Shown here: one piece after another, positions 17,111-23,870 of the stretch | Position numbering within the stretch: the stretch's first letter is position 1 | Layout: each line of letters opens with the position of its first letter | Assembly (NCBI RefSeq): GCF_004167665.1 | Contig: NZ_SEWE01000019.1 | Coordinates: forward strand, 1-64,000 | Source: Hymenobacter persicinus | Lineage (GTDB): Bacteria; Bacteroidota; Bacteroidia; Cytophagales; Hymenobacteraceae | Length of the DNA stretch: 64,000 bases | Direction: 5' to 3' | Made by a program: the position numbers and the translations under genes | The notes under the pieces: model-generated | Told to the model about the DNA's origin: nothing | What the model saw: the letters and a program-made list of their open reading frames with translations, nothing else | The model's database searches: none

Positions 17111-18037
17111 TCAGTTCTTGATTGCAATGCGCAGCTTGGCCGAGCGGGCCCGGCTGTTGAGCGCCACCTCGTTGGCCGAGGCCTCCACGGGCTTGCGCGT
17201 GAGCACGTCGAAAGGCTGATGGGTGTGCCCAAACAGGTCTTTTTCCGCTTCTCCAAAGAATTTCCCCTTCGCCATAAAGTTCTTCACCAGCCGGTCTTCC
17301 AGCGAGTGGTACGACATGACCACCAGCCGGCCGCCCGGCCGCAATACCTGTGCCGTTTGCTCGAGCATTTGCTGCAAGGCGGCCATTTCATCGTTGACCT
17401 CGATGCGCAGGGCCTGGAATACCTGGGCTAAGTACTTGTTTTCCTTGCCCCTGGGCATGCAGCTCTGCATGGCTTTTTTCAGCTCCCCAATTGTCTGAAT
17501 GTTCTGCCCGCGCCGGGCCGTGGCCAGGGTGTTAGCCAGGGTCCGGGCGTTGGTGACCTCCCCGTACATGCCGAAGATGCGGTGCAGGTCGGCCGCGGGA
17601 TAGTCGTTCACGATGTCGGCGGCCGTGCGGGGGCCGGCAGGGTCCATGCGCATGTCCAGGGGGCCGTCGAAGCGAGTGCTGAAGCCGCGCTCCGGGGTAT
17701 CAAACTGATGCGACGACACGCCCAGGTCGGCCAGCAGGCCATCCACGGGCAGGGCGCCGTGCCAGGCCAACTCGTCGTGCAGGTCGCGGAAGTTGGCCCG
17801 AATGAAGGTGAATTGGGGCCGGGCCAGCTGGGCGGCCTCGGCCTCGGCGTCGGCGTCCTGGTCGAAGCTGTAGAGGTGGCCGGTGGTGAGGCGCTCCAGC
17901 ATCCGGGCCGAGTGGCCGCCGCCGCCGAAAGTGACGTCGACGTAGCGGCCGTCGGGGCGCAGGTCCAGCGCCTCGAGGCATTCGGCCAGCATCACGGGCC
18001 GGTGGTAGGCGGTATCGTTGGGCAGCTCGGCACTCAT
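17111..18037 (-). CDS. rsmH: 16S rRNA (cytosine1402-N4)-methyltransferase RsmH
   Basis: SAM-dependent methyltransferase that modifies C1402 of 16S rRNA; 308 residues from the chosen start. It begins MSAELPNDTAYHRPVMLAE and has the SAM motif YVDVTFGGGGHSARML, the family segment DLGVSSHQFDTPERGFS and the C-terminal SYHSLEDRLVKNF. The frame extends far upstream antisense to mraZ codons, but the ATG at 18035-18037 is the family start and overlaps the mraZ stop as ATGA, a classic coupled junction. Confidence 0.97.
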   Translation of the reverse strand: MSAELPNDTAYHRPVMLAECLEALDLRPDGRYVDVTFGGGGHSARMLERLTTGHLYSFDQDADAEAEAAQLARPQFTFIRANFRDLHDELAWHGALPVDGLLADLGVSSHQFDTPERGFSTRFDGPLDMRMDPAGPRTAADIVNDYPAADLHRIFGMYGEVTNARTLANTLATARRGQNIQTIGELKKAMQSCMPRGKENKYLAQVFQALRIEVNDEMAALQQMLEQTAQVLRPGGRLVVMSYHSLEDRLVKNFMAKGKFFGEAEKDLFGHTHQPFDVLTRKPVEASANEVALNSRARSAKLRIAIKN

Positions 18038-18510
18038 GCGGCAAGGGGGCCGCCGAGGGGCGGGGTTTCGGTGGTCAAAAATTTCTGCGCCAGCTTCGAG
18101 AAACTCTGCTGGTCTTTGATGAGGAACTCCTCGTACTTCTCCGGCTCCCAGATTTCGCAGCGGTTGCCTAGGCCCACGATGATGGCCTCCTTCTCGATGC
18201 CGGAGTAGCGCAGCATGGTGCGGGGCAGCATAAAGCGCCCGATGTTGTCGAGCTCCACTTCGGTCATGCCCCGGAAGAAGTTGCGCTGAAACTGCCGGTA
18301 CTCCTCGTTGAACTCGTCGAGCGCCATCACCTTGTCGTGAATCACGCGCCACGACTCGCGCGGGTACAGCACCAGGCAGGGCTCGAAGCCCCGCACCAGC
18401 ACGAGCTGGTTGCCCGAAGCTTCCGGCAGGTTGGCCTTCACTTTGGCGGGCAGCACCAGACGCCCTTTCGGGTCCAGCTTGCACTCATATTCGCCGGAGA
18501 GAAGGTTCAT
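18034..18510 (-). CDS. mraZ: Transcriptional regulator MraZ
   Basis: First gene of the dcw cluster; 158 residues with two MraZ/SpoVT-AbrB-like repeats: one around YECKLDPKGRLVLPAKVK, the second around VELDNIGRFMLPRTMLR. MraZ rings bind short direct repeats upstream of their own gene and control dcw transcription in E. coli and mollicutes. The frame is open 28 codons upstream, but that would run through the promoter; the ATG at 18508-18510 gives the conserved MNLLSGEYECKLDPKGR start. The stop overlaps the rsmH ATG by 4 bp. Confidence 0.96.
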   Translation of the reverse strand: MNLLSGEYECKLDPKGRLVLPAKVKANLPEASGNQLVLVRGFEPCLVLYPRESWRVIHDKVMALDEFNEEYRQFQRNFFRGMTEVELDNIGRFMLPRTMLRYSGIEKEAIIVGLGNRCEIWEPEKYEEFLIKDQQSFSKLAQKFLTTETPPLGGPLAA

Positions 18511-18550
18511 GGAAAAGGGCTGCGAGCGAAGCTCAGGGTAGGGATAATAG

Positions 18551-18580
18551 CAAAAGTACGCAATGCCCCCGAAAAGGCAA
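18551..18580 (-). promoter_or_regulatory. Consensus promoter of the dcw cluster (before mraZ)
   Basis: On the minus strand TTG (18580-18578) is followed after exactly 19 bases by TACTTTTG (18558-18551), a perfect match to the Bacteroidota sigma-A pattern TTG-N19-TAnnTTTG. The predicted start is near 18545, about 35 bases upstream of the mraZ ATG. It is the best match to this pattern in the cluster. Confidence 0.8.
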
Positions 18581-18603
18581 CCACGATTTACCATTTTCTA
18601 CCA
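18580..18603 (-). promoter_or_regulatory. Three 10-bp-phased TGGT repeats, candidate MraZ operator
   Basis: On the minus strand TGGT occurs at 18603-18600, 18593-18590 and 18583-18580, exactly 10 bases apart, with A/T-rich 6-base spacers. The last repeat abuts and shares a base with the -33 TTG of the mraZ promoter. In E. coli MraZ binds three TGGGN repeats separated by 5 bases, which is also a 10-base period. The similar spacing and the location suggest autoregulation by MraZ here; binding is inferred. Confidence 0.65.
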
Positions 18604-18874
18604 CTACCTAAAAACCCCGTTTGCAGCTCCCTAGAGCGGATTTACTGCCGCTGCTTCCCTTGCACACTCCGGCCCGGGGTAAAAGGTGGTACTATTCTAA
18701 ATCTGCTTTGTCAAAATGGCAGACTGTGATTTAGCGGTGCTTTCTGCCCGCCCGGCGCTACCCCACCCCGGCCCCAGGCAACCCTGGGTCGGCCCAGGCC
18801 GAGTCTGGCAGGACGGCCCCGCATTGTGCACCGGCGCTTCAAGATTCTATACCCAAAACTACCGGTTGCGCCCC
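18604..18874. other. Intergenic region between mraZ and the metal locus
   Basis: About 270 bp between divergent units. Near 18766-18800 there is a GC-rich stretch with partial self-complementarity (CCCCAGG/CCTGGG type). No frame here has features of a real protein, and beyond the MraZ-side promoter and the element at 18875 nothing else is recognisable. Confidence 0.4.
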
Positions 18875-18882
18875 TATCTTTG
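18875..18882 (+). promoter_or_regulatory. TATCTTTG -7 element before the HYC_CC_PP gene
   Basis: A perfect TAnnTTTG match ends 5 bases before the GTG start at 18888, so a transcript from it would be leaderless or nearly so. No TTG is found at the usual -33 distance, which lowers the confidence. Confidence 0.4.
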
Positions 18883-18887
18883 TCCCT

Positions 18888-19328
18888 GTGAAGCGTCCCA
18901 TTCTGCACCGGCTGTTCAGCGCCTTTTTGGCCCTGCTGGTCCTGACCTCCTCGGTCGGGCTGGCGGTGCAACAGCATACCTGCCGCAGCAGCGGACACTC
19001 CACGGCGGCCGTCATCTTCTCGACGCCCCACCACGGCTGCCCCGCGCCTACGGCAGCCACCCACGACACCAAAGCCCAAGTCAAGGCTGCCTGCTGCGAC
19101 TTCAGCGCCCACTTCCACAAGCTCGATGCCTCCGCTTCGGACGTAAGCTGGGCCAAGCACTTGGCGCCCGCCTTCGTGGCCGTACTGCCCGGGCCGGCGC
19201 TGGGCTGGCAGCCGCTGGGGACGGCCCGGCTGCTGGCCCAGGCCCCCGCGTGGCAGGCTTCGGACTCTTCGCCCCCACCCCGCGGGGGCCGCACCCTGCT
19301 GGCCTTCGTGTGCACGCTGGTCGTGTAG
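18888..19328 (+). CDS. HYC_CC_PP family exported protein
   Basis: A 146-residue exported protein with an N-terminal signal segment (about residues 5-26). The family-defining elements are in order: a His-x-Cys motif (HTC, residues 30-32, where HYC is usual), a Cys pair (CC, 69-70) and a Pro run (PPP, near 129) before a short hydrophobic C-terminus. His and Cys are frequent (HHGC, HFHK), consistent with metal binding. The function of the family is unknown; members are common in Bacteroidota next to TonB receptors and heavy-metal-associated proteins, as here. The start is GTG. Confidence 0.75.
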   Translation: MKRPILHRLFSAFLALLVLTSSVGLAVQQHTCRSSGHSTAAVIFSTPHHGCPAPTAATHDTKAQVKAACCDFSAHFHKLDASASDVSWAKHLAPAFVAVLPGPALGWQPLGTARLLAQAPAWQASDSSPPPRGGRTLLAFVCTLVV

Positions 19329-19408
19329 AACTGTGACCAATCCGCCCCGCGCGGATTGGGCCGTCATGGCTCCGTTTTTTCGGACACTTTTCTTAACTTC
19401 CTCACCGC

Positions 19409-21709
19409 ATGCACCTTTCCATCGGGCGCCGCCTTATCTGCCTGCTCGGCCTGAGCAGCCTGGGTCCGGCAGCCCTTGCCCAAACCGACCTTATTGCGCC
19501 CGTCCGCGGGCAGGTAACCGACGCGGCCGCCGCCACGCCCGTACCCGGCGCCGTGGTGCGCTGGCTGCAAAGCGGCCCCGAGCCGGCCACCACCGACAAT
19601 GCGGGCACGTTCTCGCTCGTGCGCCCCGCTCGCCCCGAAGCCTCCCAGCTCATCATCAGCGCCCTGGGCTACCGTACCGACACTTTAGTAGTGGCCCCCA
19701 CGGCCACGGCCTACCTGCGGGTGGCCCTGCGCCGCTCCCAGGAGCTGGGCGAAGTGAAAGTGGAAGGCCGCGCCCTCTCCTACTCGGCTCTCACGCCCAC
19801 CAACTCCCAGATGATCAGCAGCCGAGACCTGACCAAATCGGCGTGCTGCAACCTGGCCGAAAGCTTTGAAACCAACGCCTCAGTCGAGGTTTCGACCACT
19901 GACGCCGTGTCCGGGGCCAAGCAGATTCAGCTCCTGGGCCTCGACGGCGCCTACTCCCTGCTCACCGTCGACAACCTGCCCGCCCTGCGGGGCCTGAGCA
20001 CGCCCTACCGGCTGAGCTACCTGGCCGGCCCCTGGATTGAGAGCATCGACATCATCAAGGGCATGGGCTCGGTGGTGAACGGCTACGAAAGCATCACCGG
20101 GCAGGTCAACGTGCGCCTCAAGGAACCCGAGAAGGCCGAGCAGCTGCTGTTCAACGCCTACGGCAACGACCTGGGTAAATTCGACCTCAACCTAAACCTG
20201 GCCCGGCCTCTGAGCAAAAAAGTCAGCACGGCCCTGCTGCTGCACACCGACCACCTCGGCCGCCGCGTCGACCGCAACCACGACGGCTTCCTGGATCTGC
20301 CCCTGGCCACCCAGTACAACCTGTTCAACAAGTGGAAGTACAAGTCCGGGACGGGCATCGTGAGCGAGGTGGCCCTGGGCGCCCTGCGCGAAACCCGGCA
20401 GGGCGGGCAGGTAGCCTTCCGCGAGGGCGCCGTGGGCAGCACCGACTACGGCACGGGCAGCACCACCAACCGCTACACGGGCTACGCCAAAACCTCCTAC
20501 ACCTGGCCGGGCCGCCCCTACCAGAGCCTGGGTTTGCTGCTCTCGGCCACCGACCACCGCTTCGACTCCTACTACGGACGGCGCACCTACGACGGCACCC
20601 AGCGCACGGGTTTGGCCACGCTGTTGTTTCAAAGCATCATCGGCACCACGGCCCACACCTACCGCGCCGGTTTGAGCTACCTGCACGACGACTACCGCGA
20701 AGTCTACAAAACTGGTTTCGTGTACGCCATTGAAACTCCGGAGGAGCGCTACCAGCGCGAGCACCGCAACCGCCTGGAACGGGTGCCGGGCGCTTTTGCC
20801 GAGTACACCTACCAGAACGCCCATAACCTGACCGTCGTGACCGGGCTGCGCCTGGACCGCCACAACCTCTACGGCTGGTTTCTGACGCCCCGGCTCAATG
20901 TGAAGTATGACGTCACGGCCAACACCGTGCTGCGCCTGGCCGCCGGCCGGGGGCAGCGCACGGCCAACCCTCTGGCCGAAAACACCGGCATGCTGGTCAG
21001 CTCCCGCGAGTTTGTAGTGGCCGACAACCTGCAGCCCGAGCGAGCCTGGAACGCGGGCGGCAGCTTCACACAATACTTTAAGGTGGCAGGCCACCCGGCC
21101 ACGTTCGTGGCCGACTACTACCACACCGAGTTTCAGAACCAAGTGGTAGCCGACCCCTACTCGGCCACTTCCCTGCTGCTGATTGGCAACCTCGAGCCCG
21201 GGGGCCGCTCTTACTCGCGCAGCTTCCAGGCCGAAGTGCAGGTGGAGCCGCTGAAAGGCTTGCAAGCCAAGGCAGCGTACAAGTTTCTCGACGTGCGCAC
21301 CACCTACGACGGCCAGCTGCTGCCCAAGGTGCTCGTGCCCCGGCACCGGCTGTTTGCCAACCTGGGCTACGCCACGGCCTTCGACAAGTGGCGCTTCGAC
21401 CTGACGGGGCAGTGGTTTGGGCGCCGCCCCCTGGCGCACGCGCCCGGCAGCACCGACCACCAGCACGGGCCCGGGGTAGCCACGGTCTTGCCCTACACGC
21501 CCCGCTACGCCTCGTTCAATGCCCAGGTAACCCGGGCCTTCAAGCGCTGGGAAGTGTATGCCGGAGCCGAGAACTTCACCAACTACCGCCAGCGCAACCC
21601 TATCATCGGAGCTACCGACCCGTTTGGGCCTAATTTCGACGCGGCAATGGTGTGGGGACCAGTATTTGGCCGCCTCACCTACGCGGGGCTCCGCTTCCGC
21701 CTCGAGTAG
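19409..21709 (+). CDS. TonB-dependent outer-membrane receptor, probably metal-related
   Basis: A 766-residue outer-membrane receptor. It has a signal peptide (1-24, ending ALAQ), a carboxypeptidase-regulatory-like domain (about 30-110, VRGQVTDAAAATPVPGAVVRW), a plug domain (about 130-240, IQLLGLDGAYSLLTVDNLPALRG, SIDIIKGMGSVVNGYESITGQVNV) and a 22-strand-type barrel ending GLRFRLE. TonB supplies energy for uptake. The substrate is not certain; flanking HYC_CC_PP and HMA-domain genes suggest copper or another heavy metal, or a metallophore. It lies 80 bp after the previous gene and is likely in its operon. Confidence 0.9.
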   Translation: MHLSIGRRLICLLGLSSLGPAALAQTDLIAPVRGQVTDAAAATPVPGAVVRWLQSGPEPATTDNAGTFSLVRPARPEASQLIISALGYRTDTLVVAPTATAYLRVALRRSQELGEVKVEGRALSYSALTPTNSQMISSRDLTKSACCNLAESFETNASVEVSTTDAVSGAKQIQLLGLDGAYSLLTVDNLPALRGLSTPYRLSYLAGPWIESIDIIKGMGSVVNGYESITGQVNVRLKEPEKAEQLLFNAYGNDLGKFDLNLNLARPLSKKVSTALLLHTDHLGRRVDRNHDGFLDLPLATQYNLFNKWKYKSGTGIVSEVALGALRETRQGGQVAFREGAVGSTDYGTGSTTNRYTGYAKTSYTWPGRPYQSLGLLLSATDHRFDSYYGRRTYDGTQRTGLATLLFQSIIGTTAHTYRAGLSYLHDDYREVYKTGFVYAIETPEERYQREHRNRLERVPGAFAEYTYQNAHNLTVVTGLRLDRHNLYGWFLTPRLNVKYDVTANTVLRLAAGRGQRTANPLAENTGMLVSSREFVVADNLQPERAWNAGGSFTQYFKVAGHPATFVADYYHTEFQNQVVADPYSATSLLLIGNLEPGGRSYSRSFQAEVQVEPLKGLQAKAAYKFLDVRTTYDGQLLPKVLVPRHRLFANLGYATAFDKWRFDLTGQWFGRRPLAHAPGSTDHQHGPGVATVLPYTPRYASFNAQVTRAFKRWEVYAGAENFTNYRQRNPIIGATDPFGPNFDAAMVWGPVFGRLTYAGLRFRLE

Positions 21710-21792
21710 CCCGGAATCTTCCGGCAAACTCTTTGTTGTGCTTACACGCGGGTGCTACCCCGCTTTTCTTGTCTTCACTTTCCTTCTTTGTT

Positions 21793-22185
21793 ATGCAGTT
21801 TTTGAAAACTCTGTTCCTCGCGCTGCTGATTGCCGGTCCGGCCTTTGCTGCCCAGGCGCAAACCAAGACTAAAGTCAAAACCCAGGGCGCGGCTGCTACC
21901 GAGCAGGTTCAGCTCAAAACCTCGGCCGTGTGCGACATGTGCAAGGCCCGCCTGGAAAAAGCGCTGGCCTACGAAAAAGGCGTGCAGGAAGCCCACCTCG
22001 ACGTGGCCAGCCAGGTACTCACCGTTTCTTACCGGCCCGATAAGACCTCGCCGACAGCCCTGCGCACGGCCGTGCAGCGCACCGGCTACGACGCCGACAG
22101 CCAGCCCGCCGAGCCCCGCGCCTACGACCGGCTGCCCGACTGCTGCAAGAAAACCAACGCCGTGCACGGCGACGGCACCAAGTAG
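21793..22185 (+). CDS. Periplasmic heavy-metal-associated (HMA) domain protein
   Basis: A 130-residue protein with a signal peptide (about 1-22, ending AQAQ) and an HMA fold: metal-binding CDMC (Cys47, Cys50) followed by the usual helix KARLEKALAYEKGV and the strands EAHLDVASQVLTVSY. A C-terminal CC pair (117-118) and His may add metal ligands. Copper chaperones of this type act in the cytoplasm, but the signal peptide places this one in the envelope. The ATG at 21793 is chosen over the upstream open frame because it gives the signal peptide. Third gene of the metal locus, followed by a terminator. Confidence 0.85.
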   Translation: MQFLKTLFLALLIAGPAFAAQAQTKTKVKTQGAAATEQVQLKTSAVCDMCKARLEKALAYEKGVQEAHLDVASQVLTVSYRPDKTSPTALRTAVQRTGYDADSQPAEPRAYDRLPDCCKKTNAVHGDGTK

Positions 22186-22204
22186 CAGATAAGTTCTTAG
22201 CCCA

Positions 22205-22244
22205 TAAAAAAAAGCGTTCCGTAACCTACGGGGCGCTTTTTTTA
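22205..22244 (+). terminator. Rho-independent terminator after the HMA gene
   Basis: AAAGCGTTCCGTA pairs with TACGGGGCGCTTT (two G-U pairs) around a 3-base loop and is followed by a T run. It also has an A run on the other side, so it can serve the convergent gene that ends at 22268. Confidence 0.85.
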
Positions 22245-22267
22245 TGCAAGTATCCGCCCGCACTACC

Positions 22268-22837
22268 TCAGGCCTGGGCGGTGCGGCTGAGCTGCACGTC
22301 AAACTCCAGCACGGCGCTGAAGGCCAGGGGCTGACTGAGGCGGCGGCGGTTGGTGCCCGATATTTCCAGCGTAAACCAATCGGTGCGCAGGTAGTCGAGC
22401 AGGTTAGGGCGCCCCTGCACCTCCATTTCAATGTGGGTGGCGTGCACGGTGCGGTTCGTAAAGGAGGCCACGGCAATTTTGCGGCTGTTGGCCGTCAGAA
22501 AGCAGGTACCGCTTTCCAGCGCCGCCAGCGTGGAGGTGCCGCGGCCAATGGCGTGGCCCGGCTCGGGCTGCCAGGTCAGGCGGGCCGCCCGCAGCGTGAC
22601 GGCCGTCACGCCGGGCCCCGTGAGTGAGGTCAGGCAGGGCAGCGTATTGGGCAGGATGGCCTCGCAGAGGTAAATCAGGTCCATGCCCGGGTCGATGCGC
22701 AGGTTGATAGCCCGGGAATTGAGCCCAAACGCGGAACGCAGGGAGCGGCGCAGGCTCTCCTGGTTAGCAATGGTAAGGTCGACGCCCAGCACCACGGGCG
22801 GGGGAGCCGCCATAACGCCGGAAAAGCGGGTGTTCAT
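22268..22837 (-). CDS. Hypothetical protein (189 aa)
   Basis: A 189-residue protein that I do not recognise. It has no signal peptide or membrane helix and is rich in beta-forming sequence (ISGTNRRRLSQPLAFSAVLEFDVQL). The ATG at 22835-22837 is the only good start. Codon use looks like that of its neighbours and the frame is uninterrupted, which supports a real gene. It is convergent with the HMA gene and divergent from the LytTR regulator. Confidence 0.6.
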   Translation of the reverse strand: MNTRFSGVMAAPPPVVLGVDLTIANQESLRRSLRSAFGLNSRAINLRIDPGMDLIYLCEAILPNTLPCLTSLTGPGVTAVTLRAARLTWQPEPGHAIGRGTSTLAALESGTCFLTANSRKIAVASFTNRTVHATHIEMEVQGRPNLLDYLRTDWFTLEISGTNRRRLSQPLAFSAVLEFDVQLSRTAQA

Positions 22838-23129
22838 AGCCAGAAAGTCAAGTGCAGGTCAGGAAGGAGCAGAAAGCAGAGCGGAAATGAAGCCGCAGAA
22901 AAGATGGGCACCAAGTTTGCGCCCACTACGCACGAGTCAGAAAGGGCGAGTCTGGAATAAGATACGAAAGCTGCTGGCGGTAAGCGTTTAAAGTAGAGCA
23001 ACACGGTTCAGAAGTAGACCGAAACCACGATTTGTGTCGGCCAAAATTATTTTCCTCCTATAAATTAATACTACAAATCAATTTTGGTTTCTTTATATTC
23101 ACCCCGACCCACCTGATAGCTTCCCTACG
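22838..23129. other. AT-rich divergent intergenic region with an inverted repeat
   Basis: This 292-bp region separates the hypothetical gene (-) from the LytTR regulator (+). The last 100 bases are AT-rich and contain CCAAAATT (23041-23048) and its complement AATTTTGG (23080-23087), 31 bases apart, which could be an operator or leader hairpin. CAATTTTG at 23079-23086 is one mismatch from a -7 element, but no -33 TTG was found. Confidence 0.4.
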
Positions 23130-23870
23130 ATGAAGATTTCCTGTCTGCTGCTCGATGATGATCCACTGGTGCTGGACCTGCTCCAGGCCTACGTAGCCAT
23201 GACGGATATCTTGGACGTGAAAGCCGTGTTTAATGACCCGCTGGAAGCGCACCGCTATCTGCTCAACAACGACGTGCAGGTGCTTTTCTCCGACGTAACC
23301 ATGCCTCATCTGAGCGGCCTGGACCTGGTTCGGTCGCTGCAGCAGCCCCCGCTGGTGGTGCTGATGACTTCGTACCCGCAGTACGCCATGGAGGGCTTCA
23401 ACCTGGACGTCATCGACTTTTTGCTCAAGCCCATTTCCCTCGACCGGTTTCTGAAGGCCGTCAATAAAGTGGCCAGCATCCTGCGCACGAGCCAGCCCAA
23501 CGGGGACGAAAGCCACGACGTGCTGTCGGGCTGGGGCTCGTTCTTCATCCGCACCGACGCGCAGTTTGTGCGCCTGCACTACCGCGAAGTGCTTTACATC
23601 GAGGCCCTGAAGGACTTCACCAAGATTAATACCGCCGATGGGCGCACTCACCTCACGCTGGTGAACCTGAAAAACCTGGAGGAGCAACTACCCCCGGGTC
23701 TGTTTGTGCGCACCCACCGTTCTTACCTCGTCAATGCGGCCCAGATTGAGGCCGTCAGCACCCTGGAAGTGCGGGTGGGCGGCCATGCTCTGCCCCTGGG
23801 GCAAACGTACCGGGAGCGGGTGACGGAGCGCATCGTAAACCGTTCCCTTATTCGGCGTCAACAGCACTAG
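23130..23870 (+). CDS. LytTR-family response regulator
   Basis: A 246-residue two-component regulator. The receiver domain (about 1-118) has the acidic pair in LLLDDDPLVL, the phosphoacceptor Asp in LFSDVTMPHLSG, the Thr/Ser of LMTSYPQYA and the Lys of FLLKPI. The LytTR DNA-binding domain (about 140-240) shows VRLHYREVLYIEALKDFTKI and LFVRTHRSYLVNAAQIEAV. Such regulators bind direct repeats upstream of target genes. The 3' end overlaps the convergent histidine kinase gene by 23 bp, and the two may form a pair. Confidence 0.93.
   Translation: MKISCLLLDDDPLVLDLLQAYVAMTDILDVKAVFNDPLEAHRYLLNNDVQVLFSDVTMPHLSGLDLVRSLQQPPLVVLMTSYPQYAMEGFNLDVIDFLLKPISLDRFLKAVNKVASILRTSQPNGDESHDVLSGWGSFFIRTDAQFVRLHYREVLYIEALKDFTKINTADGRTHLTLVNLKNLEEQLPPGLFVRTHRSYLVNAAQIEAVSTLEVRVGGHALPLGQTYRERVTERIVNRSLIRRQQH

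Noticed and set aside
17111..18484. Longer RsmH with about 150 extra N-terminal residues
   Set aside because: The extension is only mraZ sequence read in another frame; the ATG at 18037 matches the family and overlaps the mraZ stop.
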